NCBI GenBank assembly: GCA_902984215.1
Contig: CADWAF010002446.1
Location: 1-17,004 of the forward strand
DNA: 17,004 nucleotides
Reading direction: 5' to 3'
Source of the DNA: Willaertia magna
Lineage: Eukaryota; Heterolobosea; Eutetramitea; Acrasida; Naegleriidae
Position numbers and translations under genes: made by a program. Shown one piece after another: positions 9,170-17,004 of this stretch. The notes beneath the pieces were generated by a model. That model did no database searches and had not been told where the DNA came from. It saw nothing but the letters and a program-made list of their open reading frames with translations. Numbering within the stretch: position 1 is the stretch's first letter; every line of letters begins with the position of its first letter.

Positions 9170-9718
9170 ATGCCATCTTCATCCTCTTCTTCCAGTAGTG
9201 ATGATTTTTCTTCTTCCGATGGAGATTATATGAGTCAAGATGATGAAGATGTAATTCAAACTAATCATCCACTTTTTAAACATTTATATCCACAAAATGA
9301 CAACGTCAACAAATTAATTAGAAGAAGAGAAGAAAAACATAAAAGAAAAACCAATGAGCATCTACCGCTGCTTAATAAAACCTCGTCTACCACTACCATC
9401 AGTAATGCTGTCAACAATAAATTAAATCCATCAGAACAAAAAACTTTAAGTAATTTTAAAGAACGATTTAAAAAATTACCAAAAAAAACTGGATTGGCAG
9501 CCTTGATTTTATTTTTAAGTGGTTTAATATTTCTTTTGTTGGGAATGAATTGTTTTACAAATTGTAAAGAAAGAAAGGAATCTATTGGATGGTTTGTTTT
9601 ATCATTTCTTACAATTATTCCAGGAATTTATTCTGTTTTTATTTTACTTAATGTTTTATTATTTAATGATTCTGGTTATTCTTTTGAGGATTTACCAAGC
9701 TTTGATGATGACGATTAG
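9170..9718 (+). CDS. TMEM230/TMEM134-family two-pass membrane protein
   Basis: This is a 182-aa protein beginning at an ATG in an AAAAATAATG context, without introns. The N-terminus is a Ser run followed by an Asp/Ser-rich acidic stretch, then a basic segment (LIRRREEKHKRK), all probably cytosolic. Two hydrophobic segments follow: about 109-127 (LAALILFLSGLIFLLLGMN) and 139-165 (IGWFVLSFLTIIPGIYSVF and onward). The end, SGYSFEDLPSFDDDD, matches the diagnostic C-terminus of TMEM230 and TMEM134 (GYSYDDIPDFDD in the family). In animals TMEM230 is found on endosomal and secretory vesicles and takes part in vesicle trafficking; that role here is inference. The Ser-rich head offers many phosphorylation sites. 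The stop lies 28 nt from the stop of the opposing gene, so the two 3' UTRs must overlap. Confidence 0.9.
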   Translation: MPSSSSSSSSDDFSSSDGDYMSQDDEDVIQTNHPLFKHLYPQNDNVNKLIRRREEKHKRKTNEHLPLLNKTSSTTTISNAVNNKLNPSEQKTLSNFKERFKKLPKKTGLAALILFLSGLIFLLLGMNCFTNCKERKESIGWFVLSFLTIIPGIYSVFILLNVLLFNDSGYSFEDLPSFDDDD

Positions 9719-9746
9719 TTATTGCAAGTTTTTTAATGTTGTACAT

Positions 9747-10145
9747 TTATATAGCTTTGTGAAACACGCTCTCTACTGATTGGATATATACATGGTTAGT
9801 TGAGTTCAGGAAGGAATGAGGGATGTCATATACAGTTAAGGGAAATGTTTGTAGATAATTTAATGGTTGTAAAGGCATTGGACAATTAAATTGACAGGCT
9901 ATTTGTAAATTAAGATCAGTGTTGATAATATAAACATTTACGTAATCTGGACTGTCATATTTAATGTTTAACTTCCTTGTGCAATCAGGATGAGGTATTA
10001 CAATTGGTGGAATCGTGTTTTTAATAACTTCTTCTAATTCTCTTGTTATTTTAATTTCTAAATTGTATATTACTCTCTTAAATCTACAGTAATCATCACC
10101 TGAGTTTACAATATTGGAGCTAAAAGAAATGTCGTTTAAGTACAT
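9747..10145 (-). CDS. Small protein of unknown function, 132 aa
   Basis: An ATG at 10145 opens a 132-codon frame ending 28 nt from the TMEM230-like stop. I do not recognise the family. The protein has no membrane segment or signal peptide. It has a mixed alpha/beta look: a helix-prone start (RELEEVIKNT), a Pro/His stretch (PPIVIPHPDC), then alternating hydrophobic runs (YVNVYIINTDLNLQIAC). Four cysteines are present without a clear zinc-binding pattern. The codons and the balanced amino-acid mix resemble neighbouring genes, and the length is notable in such A/T-rich DNA, so it is probably real. An additional upstream exon cannot be excluded. Confidence 0.6.
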   Translation of the reverse strand: MYLNDISFSSNIVNSGDDYCRFKRVIYNLEIKITRELEEVIKNTIPPIVIPHPDCTRKLNIKYDSPDYVNVYIINTDLNLQIACQFNCPMPLQPLNYLQTFPLTVYDIPHSFLNSTNHVYIQSVESVFHKAI

Positions 10146-10629
10146 TATTTATTCCGGGGTTGTTGTTTGCTTGTTTTTTTTGTGCAATTAGCTCTGGTGT
10201 TTGTGAAAATGAGAGCTTTGAAATAATTCTTAGAACAGAATTCTGTTTCATCGCAGAGCAGAAATCTAAAAAAGTACCCAGCTAATTTTCAAAGTTTTCT
10301 AAATAAAAAATGACAAGCGCTATATTATTAAATACTTGCTTTTACTTAAACTACAAACTAATGTTGTTTTAATAATTTACTAAAAAAAATATAAACTGTT
10401 AAAATATATTTATTCAAAAAATAAATTAAAATAAATAAAAAATACTTTGTTAAAATTATTTCAATAAAATTTTTGATTATAAATATTAATTTATAATTTT
10501 TATTTTTTTTTAATAAATAATAATAAAATAAAAATTATATTTTAATAAAAATAATAAATCTTCAATAATTTTACTTTTTATTATAATTTATTATTATTTT
10601 ATTTCATTACATTACAAATACAAAATAAA
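10146..10629. other. Gene-free A/T-rich interval
   Basis: Bases 10146-10370 are mixed sequence that should carry the promoter of the 132-aa gene. From about 10381 to 10620 only 13 of 240 bases are G or C, forming runs of TAATAA and AAATAAA type with no coding potential. This holds the 3' UTR of the RCC1-like gene and many possible AATAAA poly(A) signals on the minus strand. Confidence 0.8.
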
Positions 10630-11961
10630 TTAAAAATAGCATCCACTATTTAAAAGAATAGTGACATCACTTAACTTTTCATCAAACTTAAAAATAAAAT
10701 TACGTTCAATAGTAACTGTCCTTTCATAAAATACCATATAATAATTCTTTATATATTCACTACAAACAAGCGGTAAATAATTATATCTTTGAAATAACAT
10801 TTGTTTCATTTTCAATTCATTAGTTTTAATTGTTGTAACATTTTGTAAAACAAAATGAAATGTATCCTTCTCAATAATCGTAAATAAATTTCTTTGTATT
10901 AAATAAATATAATCTTTGGATAAAGTTGGAACCGCAACAATCTGTGTCCACTCTCTAGAAAAATTAGATCCACAAGCAAAAAATCTATTGTCTTTAGTAA
11001 TTAAAATTGTATTAGATTGTCCACATACTATATCTTTAATATTATCTAATTCTTTAAATTGTAAAGGTCTTGGTTTAGCAATTTTAATATCATTTATTTC
11101 TAAACCTAATTGACCATAATCATTATATCCAAATGTTAAATATAAATTATCCATTGTTAAAACGTAACCATAAGCGAAACCTGAAATTACTTTTTTAATT
11201 TTAATATCTTTTAATTCTTTAATTAAAATTGGTTCATAAGAATTCCCGCCATTTTCTACAGAATTACATAATTGATGAAATTCGTTATTTCCAGCGCCAT
11301 ATAAATTTAAATCTTTTGAAAGAAAATAATTATGACCATAACCACAATGAACTTGTATAAATTCTACATTATTTTTCCTAACCACTTTATTTAAATAAAT
11401 TTTATCATCTAATAAAGTGTTATTATTATTATTATAAGATTCTGTATCGCCAGTACCTATTTGTCCCCAAGAATTATAAGTACTAAAAGCGTAGATTTCT
11501 TGATTTTCACAAAAACAAAAAACGTTACAGAAGCCTATTACTACGTTTGTGAAGCGTAAGTTTTCTACGTCTTTTTCTTCTATATGATTGTCTAGTTCAA
11601 TTTGGTTTTTATTAATTGACTTTTTAGGTAATATTTTAATCCACTTTTTAAGATTAGTTTCATATAAATGAATTTTACCATTTTCATCTAAAGTAACTAA
11701 ATTTTTATTTTCTAATTCTCCAATTTTAATAATTTTTTTATTTTTTGGTAAAATTTTTAAATGTTTAATTGTTTTTGATTTTGTTTTTGAACTAATTTTA
11801 ATATAATCATTATCTTCAATTTCTTCACTATCATGATAAGTATCTTCATCATCGTCGTGATTATTTGTTTGATCTCTATGATTTGGATCAGATATTTGAT
11901 AGAGATGTGTTACGGTGATCTTTTGTGAAGGATCTGGAAAGAAGAAATTCTCAACACTCAT
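10630..11961 (-). CDS. RCC1-repeat protein with truncated BTB-like end
   Basis: The frame opens at a TTG (11979), but the first ATG is at 11961, giving 443 aa. The N-terminus is acidic (HDDDEDTYHDSEEIEDND). From about residue 60 to 370, degenerate RCC1-type repeats are visible, with blades such as YAFSTYNSWGQIGTGD, LYGAGNNEFHQL, YLTFGYNDYGQLGLE and FFACGSNFSREW. These form a seven-bladed propeller in the family. The last residues, FDEKLSDVTILLNSG, match the opening strand of a BTB domain (EKFSDVTFLV-type), and the protein stops four residues later. RCC1-BTB proteins are known (RCBTB1/2 in animals, many in protists) and act as Cullin-3 adaptors or regulators. This copy would lack the dimerisation and Cullin-binding part. 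No donor site or open frame downstream restores it. Function is inferred only. Confidence 0.8.
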   Translation of the reverse strand: MSVENFFFPDPSQKITVTHLYQISDPNHRDQTNNHDDDEDTYHDSEEIEDNDYIKISSKTKSKTIKHLKILPKNKKIIKIGELENKNLVTLDENGKIHLYETNLKKWIKILPKKSINKNQIELDNHIEEKDVENLRFTNVVIGFCNVFCFCENQEIYAFSTYNSWGQIGTGDTESYNNNNNTLLDDKIYLNKVVRKNNVEFIQVHCGYGHNYFLSKDLNLYGAGNNEFHQLCNSVENGGNSYEPILIKELKDIKIKKVISGFAYGYVLTMDNLYLTFGYNDYGQLGLEINDIKIAKPRPLQFKELDNIKDIVCGQSNTILITKDNRFFACGSNFSREWTQIVAVPTLSKDYIYLIQRNLFTIIEKDTFHFVLQNVTTIKTNELKMKQMLFQRYNYLPLVCSEYIKNYYMVFYERTVTIERNFIFKFDEKLSDVTILLNSGCYF

Positions 11962-12367
11962 TTTTTTTTTAAAAATCAATTTTGAAATTTTTTTAAAACA
12001 AACGTTGTAAAGATTTACGGGTTTTAACCGCTAATGTTTACAATGTCAGTATTCAAAATTCTTATACTAATGTTATTGCATAATAAATTTATTATACATT
12101 ATCTAACTAAGGCAAAAGATTTTTACTTTCTATTTTTGTTTTTTAGTTTACATTTTAATAAAATTGTTTTTGTACATCATACTTTTATAATACAACAATT
12201 AATAGCCTTTTCAGACATTTTGCTTTTTAAAAATACACTTTTCGAAATCAAACCGAAATAAAATAGGTAAGTGGCACTGTTGATATCACACAGTTACTTG
12301 TTACAAAAAGCAACCAATTAATACTTCAAAGTCATTTGACAATAATTATCAAAATAAAAGTAGATGC
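11962..12367. other. Intergenic interval, RCC1-like promoter side
   Basis: This interval separates the RCC1-like start from the RWP-RK stop, both on the minus strand. It contains a 75-codon plus-strand frame (12034-12261) rich in Phe, Leu and Ile, as expected by chance from A/T-rich DNA, so I do not call it a gene. I see no RNA gene or clear motif here. Confidence 0.6.
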
Positions 12368-13301
12368 TTATTGTTTTTTCCTCAACTTCCTAGGAGAACC
12401 TGTCTGTTTTTTATATCGTTGCCTCGAACCTCCAACAAACATTCCCTTTTCACTTTGACTGTCCTCTTTACTCATACCTGTGCTATTACTACCATCTGCT
12501 TGTTGTGGTACATAACTTAGAAACTGTATCTCTTTTTTCTTTGGATCCTGTCCTTGTAACGTTGATATTAAGTATTCATTAGAAGGTTTTGTACAATCAC
12601 TAAATGCTTTTTGCAAAACCATCAACGTTTCATTAGGTATTAATTTTTCAGGATGATCTTCTTCATTAACATAGAACCATATACTTTTCTTTCTCTCGGT
12701 ATTTGAGAGCTGATGGGTATAAGACACAAGGTATAGACAACCATTTTTAGATTTACATAAAAAGCTGCGTTTTTTACTTACTGATTGGTATGGCCATCTT
12801 CCTTTGAACATTTCATAGTATCTTCTTTTCAGCGTACTAACACTAACGTTTAACAATCTAGCTGCTAGTACTTGTGGCGCATTGAAGTATTTGCTCTACA
12901 CATTTAAATACATGCATGTATGTGAATATGATTAGTACATGAACAACAACATGTATACTCTCAAATTACTTACCATCTCTTCTTTGGTCTAATTGTATGC
13001 ATTATTAATACACCCATGATACATGCATGCATAAATATAAATAAACAACTAGTTAATGACTTACAATATTAATTTTTGAAGACTTTTGAGATTGATTAAA
13101 ATCATCACTTGACACCACCGTTCTAGCACCTTCACTATTACCAACTGTAAGTTGTTCTTCTTCATCCTGAGGGGTAGTGCTATTTCTTGCTAACGTTATT
13201 GCTGAGTTATGTGAATGCAACATTTTTTCTGATAAAGCCAATGGTATAAGGACCAGGGGACTCTTTAGAATCAGTCCTTCTCCTTTTGAATTTTGTGTCA
13301 T
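12368..13301 (-). CDS. RWP-RK domain transcription factor (three exons, one a microexon)
   Basis: Proposed exons are 13301-13065, 12988-12974 (15 nt) and 12895-12368, with introns of 76 and 78 nt, both with GTAAGT donors and AG acceptors and all junctions in phase 0. The product is 259 aa. Residues 1-79 are Ser/Thr/Asn-rich. The microexon supplies TKEEM, joined to SKYFNAPQVLAARLLNVSVS and TLKRRYYEMFKGRWPYQS. This reproduces the RWP-RK DNA-binding domain (about 80-127) with its helix-turn-helix and the signature RWPY. The equivalent of the final RK is less clear (SVSKKR). The C-terminal half is Lys/Ser-rich and ends basic (RQRYKKQTGSPRKLRKKQ), a likely nuclear signal. RWP-RK factors control nitrogen responses and gamete development in plants and algae and also occur in amoebae; the targets here are unknown. 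The gene diverges from the PAQR gene. Confidence 0.85.
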
Positions 13302-13969
13302 AAATTAATTCTTTCAGCAATAATGTTTATAGTCGTAAAAGTGGAATAGATGTTATTTGTGTTAAAATAATTATTATTTTTATCTAAGTATAAACATCTT
13401 TGATTCAATAAACCTATTAAAAGAATACTCACTTGTTGTTAATGATAAAAATCCAAAACTAATGGGTGCATTAGCTAGTAATCTGAAGCAACCAAAATTC
13501 GTCTTGTTGAGGAAAGAGATGAATACCCATTTTATTGTCCTCAACCCCAACATTTCTAGAACAAGCAAAGCCCGCCTAACAAATTTTGTTTGGAGAGCTT
13601 TAAAAAATGGATTGGTAAGTTTAAAAAGGCAAGGCGTTGGTTTGTTAGGGGACACTCTTACTGAAACAGTGTCTTCTTGGTGGATAGGGCAATGCAGCCG
13701 AGCAATCACTTCTGCAAGCCAAATTATTAATAGAAGGTAAAACGTTCCTCGACATGTGCAGAAGTGGATTGCTCTGCCTTTTAACTAAGCGTTGTTCATT
13801 CTAAAGGTTTTTAGACTTTTTCCCAATAAACTGTCCAAACCTCCCTTCCTTTAGTTTAATTCTTCACTAAACTTCAACAAACTAAAAACGTCACCTCAAC
13901 AACAAGAGTACAGTAACGAAACATCTCCCAAGCGGACCGTCGGGAAGTCACAAGTTGCGTTCTTAAAAA
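13302..13969. other. Divergent intergenic region, RWP-RK gene / PAQR gene
   Basis: This 668-nt region must hold both promoters. Bases 13302-13440 and 13780-13900 are ordinary A/T-rich or pyrimidine-rich sequence. A GC-elevated block at 13455-13780 is listed separately. A second short G/C-rich patch (about 13920-13960, with GCGGACCGTCGGGAAG) lies just upstream of the PAQR ATG, probably in its 5' leader. On the minus strand, AACAACAA followed by GTGAGT at about 13426-13431 is a good donor, so an upstream untranslated exon of the RWP-RK gene is possible. Confidence 0.5.
13455..13780. other. GC-elevated block with long stems: candidate ncRNA or small gene
   Basis: Potential stems follow each other: GTTGAGGA 13506-13513 with TCCTCAAC 13538-13545; CCTAACAAA 13575-13583 with TTTGTTAGG 13641-13649; GACACT 13651-13656 with AGTGTC 13668-13673; and a 17-bp hairpin 13700-13774. 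A plus-strand ATG frame (13462-13740, 92 codons) crosses it, as does an antisense frame opened only by GTG. The plus frame uses codons rare in neighbouring genes (CTC, CCC, CGC, CGA, AGG) and matches no family I know. I favour a structured RNA or a structured leader over a protein gene, without certainty. Confidence 0.35.
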
Positions 13970-15247
13970 ATGAAAGGATATCAAAGTGGCTTGAAACAAA
14001 GAAAGAATAATAACAGTGTTGATACCCAACATGATGCTGCCGCAATATTAGATGACCACAATAATAAAGAAGTAACAAAATCCAAAGAGAATGAAAAGAA
14101 GCAAGTTGATTTTTGTCATGATCACGTAATTGTGCATGACAAAAAAGTATTTCCGAAAGAGAAAATATTTCATTCTATAGCCAACCTTCATTCCATTCCA
14201 GTATAGTAAGTGACCTATCCATAAAATTGTTGACATTTTTCACAATTAATTTTCATATTCAAGCATGTATGAACAATTCGTTTTGAGTGGTTATAGAATG
14301 AATTTATCTTTTTTAGATTCTTTTTTGTCAGTATTCCAATTCCACAATGAATCAATTAATATATGGACTGCATTCCTATCTTCTGCTTGGTTTATTTATT
14401 ATACTATTGACATTTTATTCTTTTGGAAAGATAATGACAGATCAAATTATATCAGTAGTGACAATGGAGAAAATAATATTGGTTACCAAACTTTTTTTAA
14501 TAATTATCTTCAAGAAAGAACGATTGAGAAAATTGTTTTTGTTTTGTACTGCCTTTCCGCGATTTCTGCATTTACCTCTTCTATGATTTATCATTGGTTT
14601 AATTGTATTTCTGAAGAAATGCACACTTTACTATTAAGAATTGACATTAGTTCAATTGGCTTATTAGTTGGTGGTTCTTGTAAGTTTTTATTTTTAAAAT
14701 TTAATAACTTTTATTTAATGAATTATTCAAACACTTACAGACTTTCCACCACTTTATTACTCTTATTATTGTCATCCCTCCTATGGTTCTTTCTACATGT
14801 TGACAATCGCAATACTTTCCCTTAGTTGTGTGACAATCTTTGTTTTCCCAAGATTTTCAACAGAAAGTTATCGTTCTTTTAGAGTTGCAGTTTTTGGATT
14901 TACTGCGGCATTTGGTTTATGTCCCTTAATACATATTATAATATTATATGGATTAAATAATGAACAACTAAATGGTTCATTACTTGGAATATTTATGATG
15001 TATTTATTTTATGCAGTTGGTGTTTTCTTTTATAGTAGTAAATTCCCTGAAAGACTTTGTCCAGGAAGGTTTGATTTATGTTGTACGAGTCATCAATTTT
15101 GGCATGTTTTTGTTTTATTGGTAAGTTTTTAATTATAAATATTTTAATTTAAATCATTGTTATTAGGCAACCTTATGTCACTATTACAATTGTATTTATA
15201 TGAAAACACAAACAGATAGATGTTATGGAGTTGATTTTAATTCATAA
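13970..15247 (+). CDS. PAQR-family seven-transmembrane protein (adiponectin/progestin-receptor-like; four exons)
   Basis: Proposed exons are 13970-14205, 14264-14679, 14741-15120 and 15167-15247; introns of 58, 61 and 46 nt have GTAAGT donors and AG acceptors. The product is 370 aa. The N-terminus (about 70 residues) is hydrophilic and cytosolic. Then come PAQR landmarks: SGYRMNLSFLDSFLSVFQFH, NESINIWTAF, SSMIYHWFNCISEEMH, RIDISSIGLLVGGS and, across the second splice, YFPPLYYSYYC. Near the end is CTSHQFWHVFVLL. The three zinc ligands of the family fit His189, His335 and His339, and Asp206 fits the conserved Asp before the third helix. PAQRs are intramembrane zinc enzymes, with ceramidase activity reported for adiponectin receptors, tied to lipid and membrane homeostasis. 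In a microbe a lipid-sensing or hydrolase role is more likely than hormone binding. The ATG context is AAAAAATG. Confidence 0.9.
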
Positions 15248-15494
15248 TTTATCAATTTATTTATTAATTGATTCATTCAACATATTTAATTTATTAAGGC
15301 AATCTTTAAAATTTTTGTTATTTAAGAGAGTATTTCAAACATTACAATAAACCTTCTCTACTAATTAAACAAGTACTATCCCCTAATCCACTTCTTCCTC
15401 AAGAACTCCCAAGAATCAAAAGATGATTTAAAGACTATTATTGCACGGGAATATCTTTATTGAAACAAAACACGTTCCTTTCCTTCACTTCTTT

Positions 15495-15500
15495 CACGTG
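15495..15500. promoter_or_regulatory. E-box CACGTG
   Basis: This is a perfect CACGTG palindrome about 245 nt upstream of the CH-domain gene start. bHLH and similar factors bind this word in other eukaryotes. Its use here is inference. Confidence 0.25.
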
Positions 15501-15655
15501 ACTTACCATCATTAGAAAGGCATAAAGATAATTAACAAAACAAAAATCTTTTTGGACGGCTTGAGTTATCTATCATTCCCTTCACACCTTTTACTTGCAC
15601 AAAGCAACTCTGTTCCTTTCCGGTAATATTTGACAAGTTGAAGTGATGTTATCAA

Positions 15656-15664
15656 TATAAAAAC
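15656..15664 (+). promoter_or_regulatory. Possible TATA box of CH-domain gene
   Basis: TATAAAAAC lies 78-86 nt before the ATG at 15742, followed by a short purine-rich and then A-rich leader. The position is plausible for a core promoter element, but A/T-rich spacers make chance matches common. Confidence 0.3.
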
Positions 15665-15741
15665 ATAAAGAAGTGGAAGTGACAACTTCAAATCAAAAAA
15701 AAATAATTAACACATCAACAATAAACCAACAACAATAAAAA

Positions 15742-16832
15742 ATGTCACACTATAAAGATTTAGGCGAAGCACAACTCTATGATAAAAACGGATTACCAAT
15801 CTATGGTATGGATTTAGAATTGGTAAGTATTTCTCTAATATTAACATTAAATTAATTATTATTTCAATAATAATAGTACAAAAAACAAGCTTCCAAATAT
15901 GATCCAGAAAAAGAATCAGAAGTTAAAGAATGGATTGAAGCAGTTACTGGTGAAAGATTTGCAAGTAATGATTTCCAAGAATCTTTAAAAGATGGTATTT
16001 TATTGTGTAAATTAATAAATAAGATTAAACCAGGAGCAATTAAGAAAGTAAATACATCAAAACTTCCATTTATGCAAGTAAGTATATAATTTAAATAAGT
16101 TTATTTATTTTTTTGTATTATTTAATAATTTATTTAAACCATAATTAAATTTTTTTAAAATAGATGGAAAATATTGGTGAATTCTTAAAAGCTGCACAAA
16201 CATTAGGCTTGCAAAAACATGATGCTTTCATGACTGTAGATTTATTTGAAGGAAAGAACATTCCACAAGTTATTCAATCATTATTTATCTTTGGTTCCGT
16301 AGTTCAAAAACTTCCAGGTTATAAATTACCAAGATTAGGTTTAAAGATGGCTGAAAAGAAGGAAATTGAATTTACTGAAGAACAATTAAGAAAATCAGCA
16401 GCTCAAGTTGGTCTTCAATATGAAGGTTCTATTAAACATGATACTGGTTTTAGTATTTCAAGAGAAGTTGTTAAAACTAAAGATACTGGTGATAACACAA
16501 TTACTTCTCAACAAAACTCGGCTTCCATTAAAGTTGATACTGGACGATCAATCTCAAAGAATGTTGTTAAAGTAGGTGATACTGGAGATAAGAGATTTGG
16601 TTCTCAACAAAATTCTGCTGCAATTAGTTATGGTAATGAACGTTCTATTGGTAATGAAGTTGTTAAAGTTAAATCTAGTCCAACAACTACTACAAAGAGT
16701 AATAGTGGTTCTGGTGGTTCAAGTGGTTATGATGCTTTAGAAGAAATTGAGAAGTTAGCTTCTTTAAGAGATAAAGGAATTTTAACTGAAGAAGAATTCC
16801 AAGCAAAGAAGAAGAAATTATTAGGTTTATAA
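15742..16832 (+). CDS. Calponin-homology protein with three 32-residue repeats and a SHOCT end (three exons)
   Basis: Proposed exons are 15742-15822, 15877-16077 and 16164-16832; introns of 54 and 86 nt have GTAAGT donors and AG acceptors, all in phase 0. The product is 316 aa. The CH domain spans about 40-147 (VKEWIEAVTGERF, LKDGILLCKLINKIKPG, FMQMENIGEFLKAAQTLGL, DLFEGKNIPQVIQSLF), of the single-CH, calponin/transgelin type that binds actin or signalling partners. Residues 179-264 form three repeats starting at Q179, Q211 and Q243 (GSIKHDTGFSISREVVK, ASIKVDTGRSISKNVVK, AAISYGNERSIGNEVVK), which occupy the place of calponin repeats and may be diverged versions. After a Ser/Gly/Thr linker, residues 284-316 (ALEEIEKLASLRDKGILTEE and onward to KKKLLGL) fit a SHOCT domain. 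The codon bias is strong and uniform, suggesting an abundant protein. Confidence 0.9.
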
Positions 16833-17004
16833 ATTATTTAAAATTGTAACAATTTGTATAAACAAAATTTTAATGTAATTTTATTTACTTATTTATTAAT
16901 TTTTATGCTTTTGGTCAACTCTTACAATATGATAACAAAAAAAAATTGGTTTTTATAAAATTTAGCTGTCGAAACCCATTTGAATGGATTTCTGCAGAAT
17001 CGAC
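16833..17004. other. 3' flank of CH-domain gene
   Basis: This is A/T-rich downstream sequence. The last 37 bases (16968-17004) are richer in G+C and begin and end with GTCGA and TCGAC, which could pair, with CCATT/AATGG inside. It may be the edge of a structured element or of the next gene. The window stops there. Confidence 0.4.

Larger units (their letters stand above)
15248..15741. other. Intergenic region upstream of CH-domain gene
   Basis: The first 120 bases are A/T-rich and form the PAQR 3' end. From about 15380 on, the sequence is pyrimidine-rich with repeated TTCCTTTCC-like words (15475-15485, 15613-15622). It has a palindromic CACGTG E-box at 15495-15500 and a TATAAAAAC at 15656-15664, about 80 nt before the ATG. 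No open frame looks coding. Confidence 0.55.

Noticed and set aside
12034..12261. 75-codon plus-strand open frame
   Set aside because: Its Phe/Leu/Ile/His composition is what random A/T-rich DNA gives, there is no family resemblance, and it lies in the promoter side of the RCC1-like gene.
13380..13709. 109-codon minus-strand frame in the divergent spacer
   Set aside because: It opens only at GTG, has no recognisable domain and no neighbouring-gene codon bias. At most it is an untranslated exon of the RWP-RK gene.
14680..14825. Apparent frameshift breaking the PAQR gene
   Set aside because: A 61-nt intron (14680-14740, GTAAGT to ACAG) restores the frame and creates the conserved YFPPLYYSYYC, so the gene is intact.
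1..17004. CRISPR arrays, bacterial operons, transposons or viral genes
   Set aside because: No spaced identical repeats, transposase, reverse transcriptase, integrase or terminal repeats were seen. All recognised genes are ordinary eukaryotic families.

Overview
The window is nuclear DNA of an AT-rich, intron-bearing unicellular eukaryote. The evidence is short GT-AG introns (46-102 nt, donors mostly GTAAGT or GTATGT), Asn/Lys-rich proteins with A/T-ending codons, start codons preceded by runs of A, and purely eukaryotic families (WASP, PAQR, RCC1, F-box/LRR, RRM, TMEM230, RWP-RK, calponin-homology). The style fits a free-living amoeba. My best guess is a heterolobosean (Naegleria-like), with a dictyostelid-like amoebozoan as the alternative. 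Nothing in the sequence settles this.

Left part (1-5075): an armadillo-like protein with a PH-like/hSac2-like C-terminal region (its start lies outside the window) converges with a four-exon gene on the minus strand. Spliced by eye, that gene gives a complete Wiskott-Aldrich syndrome protein (WASP) homologue: WH1, basic patch, CRIB/GBD, WH2, C and acidic segments. Upstream of it is a gene-free stretch with a sharp G+C-rich island (4655-4820) that looks like an unannotated structured RNA gene.

Middle (5076-12367): an F-box/LRR protein built from eleven double repeats with a DNA period of about 129 nt; a two-RRM hnRNP/Musashi-like protein with a Tyr/Ser/Pro-rich tail; a TMEM230/TMEM134-family membrane protein converging, 28 nt apart, with an unrecognised 132-aa protein; an almost pure A/T stretch; and an RCC1-repeat protein that ends where a BTB domain should begin.

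Right part (12368-17004): an RWP-RK transcription-factor gene with a 15-nt microexon, diverging from a four-exon PAQR (adiponectin/progestin-receptor-like) gene. The region between them holds a GC-elevated block with several long stems. Last is a three-exon CH-domain protein with three 32-residue repeats and a C-terminal SHOCT domain.

The genes do not form one pathway, as is usual for a eukaryotic locus. Two act on actin (WASP, CH-domain protein), two are nucleic-acid regulators (RRM, RWP-RK), two are membrane proteins (TMEM230, PAQR) and one is a likely ubiquitin-ligase adaptor. Exon joins were worked out by hand from splice consensus, reading frame and family conservation. No transcript evidence was available.
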